Positions 21,965 to 31,330 of a stretch of DNA of 64,000 bases are shown piece by piece. Origin of the DNA: Albula goreensis (taxonomy: Eukaryota; Chordata; Actinopteri; Albuliformes; Albulidae); the NCBI GenBank assembly GCA_022829145.1, contig CM040746.1, positions 38,655,712 through 38,719,711 on the forward strand. The letters run 5' to 3'. Under the pieces are notes generated by a model that saw nothing but the letters and a program-made list of their open reading frames with translations, searched no databases and was not told where the DNA came from. A program made the translations under genes and the position numbers. Each line of letters opens with the position of its first letter. Positions within the stretch are counted from its first letter, which is position 1.

Positions 21965-24900
21965 ACACACAGACCCTGCTTATTTATATCTTATAAATAA
22001 CAGACAAATGACACACCTTGATCTAATCTGTGCCATTCAAAAACTGAATTATTACAGGTGAGAAAGAACTCTTTGGGAACCACAATCATGAAAAGGAAGA
22101 AGATAACAGAGAACAATTGAAAACTGAATCTTTACTAACCTAATAATATATAATTAATTTACAATACATGCTGTCCATAAATGTATAAAATATGCAAAAT
22201 TCTTTAAACCACTTACTTGCTTGCTTTAGTCAAAATAATGGCATCATTCAGTAGTGAAGGAGGAATTTAAACATCAGAAAATGGGTGGGGCTAGACCTTT
22301 TGCTCCTCCCATTTGGCTGTTGGCCCCCCCTCTGCCTGGAGAGACTGCAGGAGCTTCACGAGCAGGCAGGCTCACCTGAGGTTTTTAATGAGCCCAGGTA
22401 TCAGCCGCTGTTTTCATTATGCCTCTGTTATAAACAGCACAGCCTTCCATGCTGTGGGGAGACTATTTTTGGTGATCATTGTTTTTCAATGATTTTGGTT
22501 ATGCTGCTTTTTCCTCTTTAAGTCTCTTTAAAAAGCTTATGTTGATTGTTTGTGGTGTTCTGTTTTTCATGCTTTCACAATAAAGGGAAAGTTAATTATT
22601 TCTCTGCATTTTTCTTTTCCACTCACCACCTGGCACAGTGGCAACCCCGACCCCTTTGCCACAGAACCAATAAAATGGCTTTTCTTTCCACAGCAGAAAA
22701 ATGATTGGTTCATTTCAGTTAGCTCCTGGAATTTTTGGTATCATGCAGGTCCATTCTGCATCAGTACCATTCAGCCAGTGATCCAAAGAATGCCATTTTT
22801 AATCCCCATTCTGCTCCTCCTGTCCTCTCTTGGTTATCAGACTTAAATAGTAAATAGAAATCTTTCCTCAATAAGCAATTACCAGGACTAAACAATTTCA
22901 CACAAGAGCTCTCACACAGTAAAGACAGACTGCTTTAAAGACAAGCCTGCGTTTCATTGTGACACAAGGGGTAATTTATGTTGCAGTGAATTTAAGGACT
23001 TTTTTCATGTTCAATGAGGGTAAATGGACTTGGAACTTTAATGTAACACTTGTTTCTCAAATTTGACAACAATATGCAGCAGATCTCTTCATTCGATGAA
23101 AGGACTTTTGACTCACTCAGTGTATTCGTTTTTACCAGCTACATGACTGGACCTTTTTAGCCTCCATACATAATTTTGCTCGTGTGAAATATTTAAGGCC
23201 AACTCCAGGTGAACTTTCCCTTTGATTTCACCTGAAGAAATAGTCTAGTTGCAAAAAACAACGGCCCCTCATTTGCTCAGTAATTTCATAGACAGCTTAT
23301 ATCACATTTCTACTTTATGTAAAAAAATATATGTTAGTGTGTGGAAAATTGTTTTTGAGGAAATCAGAATACACACCTTTGAAGTCTATATAGACAGTAT
23401 AGAAGTAGAAAAGACTAAAATGAATTACATTAATAATGATTACAATCATAATAAAAAATGCTTGTTTGATTAAAAGATATAAAATGAAAGGTAAAATCTG
23501 TAGTATAGAGATTGGAAAGAATTTTACATCACTTTAATTTCTTTTTTTTACATTATTTGTGTAAGAATTCAAAATGAGATGCATGGGAAAGTGGAATATG
23601 TCTTCATTTGGCTGTGAGGGTTCCAATAATAGCTCTGAGAATCACACAGAGAAACTGTGAGAGTTCAGAACAATTTATTATTCTCAACAGTGACACAGAA
23701 AGTTATTATATGTCTATAAAGAGGACACAGAACAAGCAGCAGTCTGTTTGAGCGGTGCAGGAACAACAACCAGATTAAGGAAACCTTTCACACTCTATGC
23801 AACCCTTTTACACCCAGATGGTGGTGCAAAGCTTGCACATACTGGCATAAATGGTCATGGATTCATAACCTTTAGGTTCATTCTTGAATTGTTGAATAGC
23901 TATTAAATTCTTATTTTGTGTATCTATTGACAAAACCAGCGACAGCCACAGCAGTACTTGATTGTCCCGTAGGGAACAGGGGACAGAGCTCTGGAGAATA
24001 CAGGCTGTGAGACTGCAACTGCACTGCAAACGACAGTGAGGCAGATCTGTGCAAACTGTGTGTTAAGTTTGAGAGTTTCATTTAACTAATTATGAATCGT
24101 TTATGCTACCACACATGTGCTGTGTTCAGCTGGCCCTGTGGCCCCTGCTGCAGCATGTAAAAGCATGTGGCACACAACAGAATCCAACACAATTCAAAGA
24201 ACAAATGCTATAGGGCAGCCACCTGCATAGCCTGTGGGTTAATGCTCAAAGACATGCGCACGTGCAGCGCAGCGACTAATAAGCTTCATCTGGTTGCATT
24301 AAATTTATGCAGATTGAATATTAGTTTACTCTTGGGCTCTGTCCTGGATGGAATTTTATTCCCATTGCCCTCAGCATTTCCCATCAAAATGGAAATTCAT
24401 GAGTCACCCATGTCCAAATTGAGAATAAGTAACTTTCTCCTGCCTTCTGCGGCCCCTAAGTCTGTGTGCATGTTCCTCATATTGGACCAATATCCCAGAG
24501 TTCACCATGCACGGTGCAGGGGTGGGTAACTTCCTGGAGTGCCACTGTGTAGGCAGGTTTTTGTCTCCACCAATTACCCTGCCTCAATAAGCTATTCAGC
24601 TGTACACCAACGCCAGTTCTGTCATAGATTAGACTGCAGTAAAACATTTCATACAGGGAAACGCAAACAATACCTAGCTGTCACTCATAAGCTTATAAAA
24701 TGCAGTTTAAATATTAGACCACATAAATGACTGGGCTGATTATGAAAAGCAGAACTGTAAAAAGAATGATATCCAAACACAGGGCTGACCTTTCTTGCTC
24801 ACCTCCTCAAGTGCTAAGAGGCCGGCTCCGTAATGATAACCTAGATTAGAACATATTTCTGTCTTGCTGTTATTGACGATAGACCACAGACTCCTGGATG

Positions 24901-27899
24901 TATTCCTAGTGTGTTTTCCTTCATTTACAGCTCTGCTGTTCTAATGCAGAAACATCAGTTCTACACATAGCTTTGTTTGAGAAAGTATTGATATGGCTGA
25001 TATAACCAAGTAGTAAACTGTTTGGAAAGGTTGTAATTTTTGAACTGCTATTAGTGAAGTATAACAAGCAGACTGATTATTCTTCTCTATGCCGCCATTT
25101 CTGCTGTTTCCATGGTTTCACAAGGAGAGCATAAAAAACACCAAAATGATTGAAAAATAGTTTCCCCTAAATCTATTCTCTCTGCAGCCACAGCGATAAT
25201 TCTGAAATCAACATGCCAGGATTTATGATAGCTCCATGGTGTAAAACTAATGAATTTCATATTTAAATATGAAATATTGGTAAAGCAATGATAGTATGGA
25301 ATGAGAGTGGAAAAAAGTAAATAACAATTTTGATGTTGTAGGCAACAGTCCTAACCCCCAACACTTTGGTAATGTATAATAGCTTCAAAATTCAAGGTTA
25401 ATATAAATACACAGTTTTATCTTAGCAACTCTGTGATTTCAAACAACTAAATGTTATGTTTTAATGTGGAGACCTAAACCTTTGTATTGGCTCAGACTGG
25501 TGAGGTACTGACAGCTCATTGTAGCTCTACTAATTACATAGTTCATGAAACCTGAGTCTCCCTGAACTAAGAATTTACAGTGCCATGCCATTCTACAGAG
25601 GAGATGCACAAAAAGGAATTTAATGAGATAATGAATGGCTGTTATTGCAGCAGAAACCAAACCCTGCAGTAGTGGTTGGACTTACTAAGTGTTCTGATGT
25701 CTGCTTTCCATGTCAGGGACTGCAGGACTGACACAATCACTTTCTTCACTGTGTCCCCCGATGTCACTCATTTCAGCACTCAGAAACAGTCATTGCATGC
25801 TCACTGGCTACACACATTCGGTGGGAAACGCTGTTGGAAAGGCACACAACTCTGCCCTTAGAGGTACACTGTACTCAGCCTCTACCAATCTGCATACTTC
25901 ACTCCACTGGTATCTATATGAATGGACCACATTTACACTGCACTCTTATAGAGAAGTTCTATCTCGTACCTTTTAAGTCTCTTTGTTTCCCCCCTTGGAG
26001 AACTCTTCACAGTTCCTGTTAGATCGCTGAAGGTTTTTTTTTTTTGTAGATGCCACAGATTAACATTCTACAAGGAACCCTCTAGAAATATCAGAGTTTT
26101 AAATGAGTCCCTTCAGCATCCCTGAAGGATGGTAAATGAAGAACCCTACAGGAGCCTTTTCTGAGAGCACATGCTGGGTATTTATCATGGACATCTGTGT
26201 GAGTGACCGCATAGTTTCATCATTTCAAAATGATAAAACCGTTGACCCTCATGCCCTGATCGCAAACCCTGCTTTTCTGGGACTGTTTACATGGTGTGTA
26301 CTGTCTATTCTACTGAACCCTTTCACCTGGAGGTGTATTTTTATCAGCATATACACTTCACCCTCATAATATTACAGATCCAATAAATAACAGTTTCAAT
26401 GAAAAGGTCAGCTGCTAAATGTATGTATTTGCTGAAGAGCAGCTGTACAGAAAGTGCCATATGATGTATTAGTTTAAACAATATCACTGTTAACAAACCA
26501 AATGTTCCTGGAATAAGAATCAACACTTGTTTAACGTTAGCATGCAACTTTCATTTTGAAGGATTTGTTATGAAACAGTCATGTTTACTATACAATACCT
26601 AGATGAATAAATGAATAAATTGATAATGAATACATCTGTCTGACTGCAGAGTTTTCCTTGTCCCTCAGGACTACGGTATTAGTTGGTGTGGGTGGTGAAA
26701 GCATTTTCTAAATAAAATTATAAATACAGACTGTTTAATTCACAGACTGACTATTAAAAAAGATGTAGCACAGGGAAATGTTTTCTCCAGATGCATTTCA
26801 GAGATCAAAGCATCGACAAACAGATTTACAGAATGTTAACATCATTAACATTATGAATGCAATATTAAATATCTGCATTTGTGGTATTTCTACACATTCA
26901 TCATGACATGTCTGCACTCATGTCATTGAAGACAAACTGCAAAATTCAACAGCAATTATTTTTTAAAAAAATGCATTTATTTTCTATATATTTAATATTT
27001 AACCTTAATATATTCTCATTCCTTTGCACTTAAAGAGTTGAATTTCTTGATGTAATCATGTATGTGTGCCTTCAATAATTCAACGTAATGGCAGCCACAA
27101 CCACTCAGTAGAATGAAATATAAAATGATTTAATCCAGAGCATAGAGGACTACAGTCAGCCACAGGGTTTGTTTTTCTCACAGGTAAATCATTGCCATTT
27201 CAACTCTAAATTTACTTTCAGTATTATAAATGATCTGATCTTATTCCACTCTTGGACAGGATCAGTCAGAGCTTCCAGCAATGTTGAAGTGTCAGATAAT
27301 TTAAATAAAAAAAGCAGATATGCTCATACATGTGCAAATACCACCTTGCAGTTTTGCTTTAGTTGTTTATGGTTTACCTTTTATTAAAGGACGATTTTTT
27401 CATGTTCTTATTTCCTACTTTGTTAACATGTTCTTACGTTTAAATCTATGCACATAGAGGTTTGTGTTAAAGAAAAAAATTGATAGAGGGTATGACAATG
27501 ATGTGAAAAAAAAACTAATTGTAAGAAATATGAAAACGCTTTTAAAAACCAGTCTGAATTTCTATTATTATTATTATCGTTGTTGTTGTTAAAATCAGAT
27601 GATCATTGTATAATATACTTGTTAACAATCACATGTTCGTTTATATAATCACTTAATCAATTATTTAATGTATATAGGATTACTAACAAAACATTGGTTT
27701 ATGCACATTTATTTAACATTTCTTGGATTCTAGCTGGCTGAGCAGGATGCGTTAGCTACATATAGGTTTGAATTCCATCCGGAATTTCAACCACTAGTCT
27801 TTTGTTAATTAGCTACAAGTACTTACGATGCGCATTGATATTTATTCTTGATGGTGAGTCATGAAAACGTGCATGTACTCCCTGTGCAGTTGTAGCCTT
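21965..27899. other. Intergenic stretch upstream of MIR17HG
   Basis: I identify no gene. Weak points are a plus-strand block near 22340-22396 reading LERLQELHEQAGSPEVFNEP before a donor-like CCCAG|GTATCA, and a 38-nt minus-strand block at 24803-24840 ending in a strong GAG|GTGAGC donor. A perfect 22-bp AT-rich palindrome lies at 25254-25275 (ATTTCATATT...). Short TTA/TTG runs occur at about 27563-27590. Confidence 0.4.
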
Positions 27900-28051
27900 G
27901 CTGGCTAACGTTCGCTAACTCTTTTTTTGGATTGGCGGACGGTAAAGATCGGAAGTAGTTTATTTATGCTAATGAAGGAGTTGGGCTTGTAGATATTTAC
28001 GTTGAACGGGAGCCGCCCTTCATTCACCCACATGGTTAAATGCTGGGTGCG

Positions 28052-28060
28052 TTCGCGCCA
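28052..28060 (+). promoter_or_regulatory. E2F-like site upstream of exon 1
   Basis: TTCGCGCCA is close to the E2F consensus TTTSSCGC but not exact. It sits about 100-150 bp upstream of the likely start of exon 1 in CpG-rich sequence. E2F control of miR-17-92 is established in mammals; its use here is inferred. Confidence 0.3.
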
Positions 28061-28239
28061 CTTTCGCAATTTTACTACAAATTTACTAACTCTGACAGAG
28101 GCGAAATACCAACACCTATGGGTGCGACGCATGTAGTGTAGACAAGCAATAACGGGGAATTAAAAGTTTGTGTAGTTTTTTCCCTAGATTTGGCCTGAGC
28201 AGTGACAGTAAACGGTAAGTCTGTGTGTAGTGAGTGAAG

Positions 28240-30287
28240 ATGGTGGATTTCGCTGGTGAGTGTCTTACCACGCGCATGTTATTGACAAGGAACCTGTTGT
28301 TGGCTTTTCCGTGGGATGGGGGGGTGGAAGGCGAGCCTTATTCATCTCAAAAGTCTGATTGGACAGTTCCTTAGCTCTTAATTTCGGGGCGATGGTATTT
28401 GAAATGATCAATTTGGTAATAAAAACAATGTGGTGTTGAAGGCGCATGGCAGCTCTCTCCTCCATCGTTATTAGAATGAGGGAGATTTGAAAAAGCGTGC
28501 TGCTGCTGCAGTCCCTCTCTCAACTCCTGCTGTACATGGCTTAGCTGGCAACTGTTACCGGAGTTCTTAATGTTTTGGCGCACAGATCATGGGACGCCAC
28601 AGTGGGAAAGCCGGAGAAATGTATTAAGTTTCAGTTGAAGTTAGTTTTCTTTACTCTGTTCTGTGTGCAGTGGTGTGTGAGTTAAAGTGCCCCCAGAACA
28701 AAGCAGCGCAGCACATGGGGCAGCTGCAGGCCGCGCGGTGTGGTTAGCAGGCTAGCTAGCCTATTAGCTAGCCACTTGAAATGCTCGCAGTCTTCAGACA
28801 GCAAACCCTTTGCATTTCGTGTTTGTATGCCATGAGGCGGTGTTACTCTCTGTCTTGGCCATTTTTAAATTGAAGCTGATTTGGAATGGGGGGGAAACAG
28901 GAACAATGCGCGAAGCACCACAGGCCGGCTGCTAGCTAATTAGCTAGCCAGTTAACATTGCATTTATCCAGCCTATTCCCAAGCTGGTCAACCACATAAA
29001 GGGCGGAGGTGTTTCGCCTATGTTTAATTTTGTTGGTTTTGTGTGCTACTTTAATGACAAACTCAACGGCTGCATTTGAATTCGTATCGTTGGCTTGTTC
29101 AATAGCGAGTAGCTAGTACATGCTTTGTATGATTGAGTAACGTTAGCGAGCTAACTAACTTGGCTCAGCTACGCTAGCTATAGTACTATAGGGGGAACGG
29201 CCAATTGGCTATCCGTTTTTACTGAATTTTACGGCAAAGGCTAAGGCCCTGCACTTTTACTGTCAAGAAGGAAGAAGCCGTAACTATGCTGCCCTCTTTA
29301 CAGTCGAACCCAGCCACCTAGGTAGTCTCCACATTATGTTTTGTACGAAATGCTCAGCTTTACGGACTCTGCGGCGCCATGTTAGAGACCGGACGGTGGG
29401 GGAGGGGTGAGCAGGGATTGTTTAAGAGCAACACGCATGCGCAGGGCTCACCGACAAGGCGGGCCACAAGCTGCGTATGTCATTCAACTTTTAAATCCAC
29501 GGTCCGAGAACTTCCTCGGCGAGTGTTTTTATAAATCAATTCTGCGAGTTTACATATTACTGTGCAGTCTGGAACAAGTTGACCTTGAAGCTTGCATTAT
29601 ACGTCATTGCCTGACCGGGCTATGACCCGCAGATTTGTACTTTCGTAGCGCCCCTCAGTGTTCTGTGTAAGAATTAAGATCACGGTGCTGAAGAAACGTG
29701 GTGTACCATGAGGCAGTGTTACCACTGTTTACCGTCTGTGTTACAGGAAGCGCGCCTTTGACCCGCTATGTGCGGGTCCCCTGTCTCACGTGTGAGCATA
29801 ATTAGGTAACGGGTACTTCTTGTCCGCACTTATTTTCAATCGTTAATTTTTTTTTCTTCTCCCTTGTAGGCACTGATAAGAACATTGCTGTGGTAAGTAG
29901 ATTCTGCAACTGATATCCTGAATGAAATAATGTTATATAATGTAGGGCTTGCAATTCCACCAAAGACCTTATCAAATACATGTAATTTAGAGCTTTTTGA
30001 ACATATGATTCCCATAAACAACATGGTAATATTTACCATATCAAGTGGGGAGGAGGGGGAAAGGTTTGTTGAGTTTGCAGGTTGCCTGAATGTTCAGAGC
30101 GAAAGTGCATGCACAAGACTGGCCCTACTGGTACAGGCTGTTCTGTTTTGATGTGGGGATCCTAACTGACTATATTCATTTTCCCAACTTCCCATGTTTG
30201 CATGTTCTCTTCCAGAAGCGGCCACACATACACCATCCCTCTGGGTTTGAGTCAATGCGCCAAAATGACTGCAACACTCTTCCCTGA
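28240..30287 (+). CDS. Possible 36-codon small ORF across three MIR17HG exons
   Basis: If the exons are joined as 28240-28255, 29870-29892 and 30216-30287, an ATG in a strong Kozak context (GAAGATGG) opens a frame of 36 codons. It starts MVDFAGTDKNIAV, continues KRPHIHHPSGF and ends at TGA 30285-30287, just upstream of the first hairpin. The phases fit exactly: one base left from exon 1, and exon 2 ends in phase 0. There is no signal peptide or membrane segment; the second half is basic and His-rich. An open frame this short is expected by chance fairly often. If the first of the two tandem donors is used, the ATG is spliced out. No known family is recognised. Confidence 0.2.
28574..28581 (+). 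promoter_or_regulatory. Exact E2F consensus site
   Basis: TTTGGCGC matches TTTSSCGC exactly, about 320 bp downstream of the exon 1 donor in the CpG-rich part of intron 1. E2F1-3 are known activators of mammalian miR-17-92 and are also its targets; conservation of that loop here is inferred. Confidence 0.4.
29787..29792 (+). promoter_or_regulatory. Intron 1 E-box (MYC/MAX type)
   Basis: A perfect CACGTG lies in intron 1, 83 bp before exon 2 and about 1.53 kb after the exon 1 donor. The mammalian gene is known to be activated by c-MYC through a CACGTG in intron 1 about 1.5 kb from the start site. The spacing agreement is suggestive; binding is not shown. Confidence 0.5.
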
Positions 30288-30324
30288 GCTTCTTCCCCTG
30301 ATGGAAGCTACCTGAACCTATTCT

Positions 30325-30409
30325 GTCAGTGTAGTACCAAAGTGCTTACAGTGCAGGTAGTACTATGGAATATCTACTGCAGTGGAGGCACTTATAGCCC
30401 TACACTGAC
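30325..30409 (+). ncRNA. mir17: pre-miR-17
   Basis: This is the first hairpin of the cluster. The 5p mature lies at 30338-30361 (seed AAAGTGC, then TTACAGTGCAGGTAGT) and the 3p at 30376-30398 (ACTGCAGTGGAGGCACTTAT...). The basal stem GTCAGTGTA (30325) pairs perfectly with TACACTGAC (30401). The 5p strand is the canonical vertebrate miR-17; the 3p differs from the human strand at two positions. It is the founder of the miR-17/20/106 seed family. Confidence 0.97.
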
Positions 30410-30458
30410 CACTACGGATGATCCTGATTCGGCTACACCAGCGCTGGCCAAAAGCTAC

Positions 30459-30540
30459 TGCTTATGCTAAGGTGCATCTAGTGCAGATAGTGAAATAGAC
30501 TCGCACCTACTGCCCTAAGTGCTCCTTCTGGCATAAGGGC
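30459..30540 (+). ncRNA. mir18a: pre-miR-18a
   Basis: This is the second hairpin. The 5p lies at 30468-30490 (TAAGGTGCATCTAGTGCAGA...) and the 3p at 30509-30532 (ACTGCCCTAAGTGCTCCTTC...), both matching the vertebrate miR-18a strands as I know them. CTTATGC at the base pairs with GCATAAG. Its seed, AAGGTGC, differs from miR-17 by one base. Confidence 0.97.
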
Positions 30541-30603
30541 CGTGAATTGCGTCTGATGTGACATAGAGGAGATTGCATTTGTGTGTTAAACATTTTTTTT
30601 TCC

Positions 30604-30686
30604 GCAGTTCTCTGCTAGTTTTGCATAGTTGCACTACAAGAAAAAATGAGTTGTGCAAATCTATGCAAAACTGATGGTGGCCTGCT
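30604..30686 (+). ncRNA. mir19a: pre-miR-19a
   Basis: This is the third hairpin. The 5p lies at 30617-30638 (AGTTTTGCATAGTTGCACTA...) and the dominant 3p at 30652-30674 (TGTGCAAATCTATGCAAAAC...). The seed GTGCAAA defines the miR-19 family, the main oncogenic component of the mammalian cluster, with PTEN as the classic target. Confidence 0.97.
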
Positions 30687-30831
30687 TTGTCCTTCGCTTT
30701 TCTTCCCAAAATTTATTAAAAAAAAAAATAAATTGGAACTTTTGTTCAGAAAGGTGGTGTGGTAAAGATTTTTGAAATTGACTTGGAAGTTTGCTGGGTC
30801 GTAGCCCCCGCTCAGATGGTGTTGTGATAAA

Positions 30832-30912
30832 GGTTCAGCAGTATTAAAGTGCTTACAGTGCAGGTAGTTTTTAGCCATCTACTGCAGTGTGAGCACTTGA
30901 AGTACTTCTAGA
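30832..30912 (+). ncRNA. mir20a: pre-miR-20a (with a miR-17-like core)
   Basis: This is the fourth hairpin. The 5p lies at 30845-30867 and begins TAAAGTGCTTACAGTGCAG; the 3p is at 30881-30902 (ACTGCAGTGTGAGCACTTGA...). Position in the cluster and the first base T identify miR-20a, but position 12 is C, as in miR-17, where the commonly known miR-20a has T. The seed AAAGTGC is unchanged. Confidence 0.93.
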
Positions 30913-30999
30913 TATGTGCGTCGGAGTGAAAACCTGCAACGGTCCGTCTCCTGCCTTCTGTCTCCGGCCTCTCATCTTGCTTCTGTCTTTGCGCATCAC

Positions 31000-31083
31000 T
31001 GGCCTCTGGTCAGTTTTGCTGGTTTGCATTCAGCCTTAAATCTGTCGCTGTGCAAATCCATGCAAAACTGACCGTAGCAGTGC
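31000..31083 (+). ncRNA. mir19b: pre-miR-19b
   Basis: This is the fifth hairpin. The 5p lies at 31012-31034 (AGTTTTGCTGGTTTGCATTC...) and the dominant 3p at 31049-31071 (TGTGCAAATCCATGCAAAAC...). It differs from miR-19a at one 3p position (C for T), the canonical a/b difference, and shares the GTGCAAA seed. Confidence 0.96.
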
Positions 31084-31117
31084 TTTCCCCTGCCTGGAGT
31101 GGGACGTGGAGCGGCCT

Positions 31118-31200
31118 CTCTCTGTGCAGGTGGGGATGCGTTGCAATGCTCTACGTATAATGCTGTGGTATTGCACTTGTCCCGGCCTGTGCAGGGCTGA
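31118..31200 (+). ncRNA. mir92a: pre-miR-92a
   Basis: This is the sixth and last hairpin. The 3p mature lies at 31169-31190 (TATTGCACTTGTCCCGGCCT...), the invariant vertebrate miR-92a. The 5p at 31128-31150 (AGGTGGGGATGCGTTGCAAT...) is diverged from the human strand, as is usual. Seed ATTGCAC. It belongs to the miR-25/92 family, distinct in origin from the miR-17 and miR-19 families. Confidence 0.97.
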
Positions 31201-31310
31201 AGGGAATGAGCTACCGCTGGAGGTCTGAATCTGTGTGCAAACCCTTCACATAACCTAAGCGGTGAGTGTGGTCTTCACCCTAGGCTGTATGTACATTTAT
31301 CTTTAATAGC

Positions 31311-31316
31311 AATAAA
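31311..31316 (+). promoter_or_regulatory. Polyadenylation signal of the host transcript
   Basis: AATAAA lies 110 bp after the last hairpin, followed by a T-rich downstream stretch. It is the natural 3' end for the primary transcript if no further exon is spliced on. A donor-like GCG|GTGAGT at 31262 leaves that possible. Confidence 0.5.
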
Positions 31317-31330
31317 AGGTTTTTGCATCC

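Larger units (their letters stand above)
27900..29450 (+). promoter_or_regulatory. MIR17HG: CpG-rich promoter and first-exon region of the miR-17-92 host gene
   Basis: CpG and overall GC content rise sharply compared with the flanks, with clusters near 27940-28130, 28550-28760 and 29360-29460. The block ends upstream of the first splice donors of the host transcript and covers the start of intron 1. It includes an E2F-like TTCGCGCCA (28052-28060), an exact E2F box (28574) and a YY1-like CGCCATGTT (29375-29383). An ATTAAAAG at about 28160 could be a weak TATA-like element. The exact start site cannot be read from sequence. Confidence 0.55.
28150..31330 (+). ncRNA. MIR17HG: miR-17-92 host transcript (primary transcript, three exons)
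   Basis: This is the precursor of six Drosha/Dicer-processed microRNAs that repress cell-cycle, apoptosis and TGF-beta targets in vertebrates. The inferred structure is: exon 1 from roughly 28150 to 28255 (donor CGCTG|GTGAGT) or to 28214 (donor AACG|GTAAGT); exon 2 at 29870-29892 (acceptor CTTCTCCCTTGTAG, donor TGTG|GTAAGT); exon 3 from 30216 (acceptor GTTCTCTTCCAG) to just after AATAAA at 31311. All six hairpins lie in exon 3. The start is approximate. The identity rests on the near-identical mature sequences and the canonical order. The exon chain is inferred from splice motifs and is less certain than the microRNAs. Confidence 0.8.

Noticed and set aside
21443-22061. Three overlapping plus-strand frames of 150-185 codons rich in Ser, Pro, Thr and Gln
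   Set aside because: They arise from the 53-bp minisatellite read in three registers; the sequence is not protein-like outside the array.
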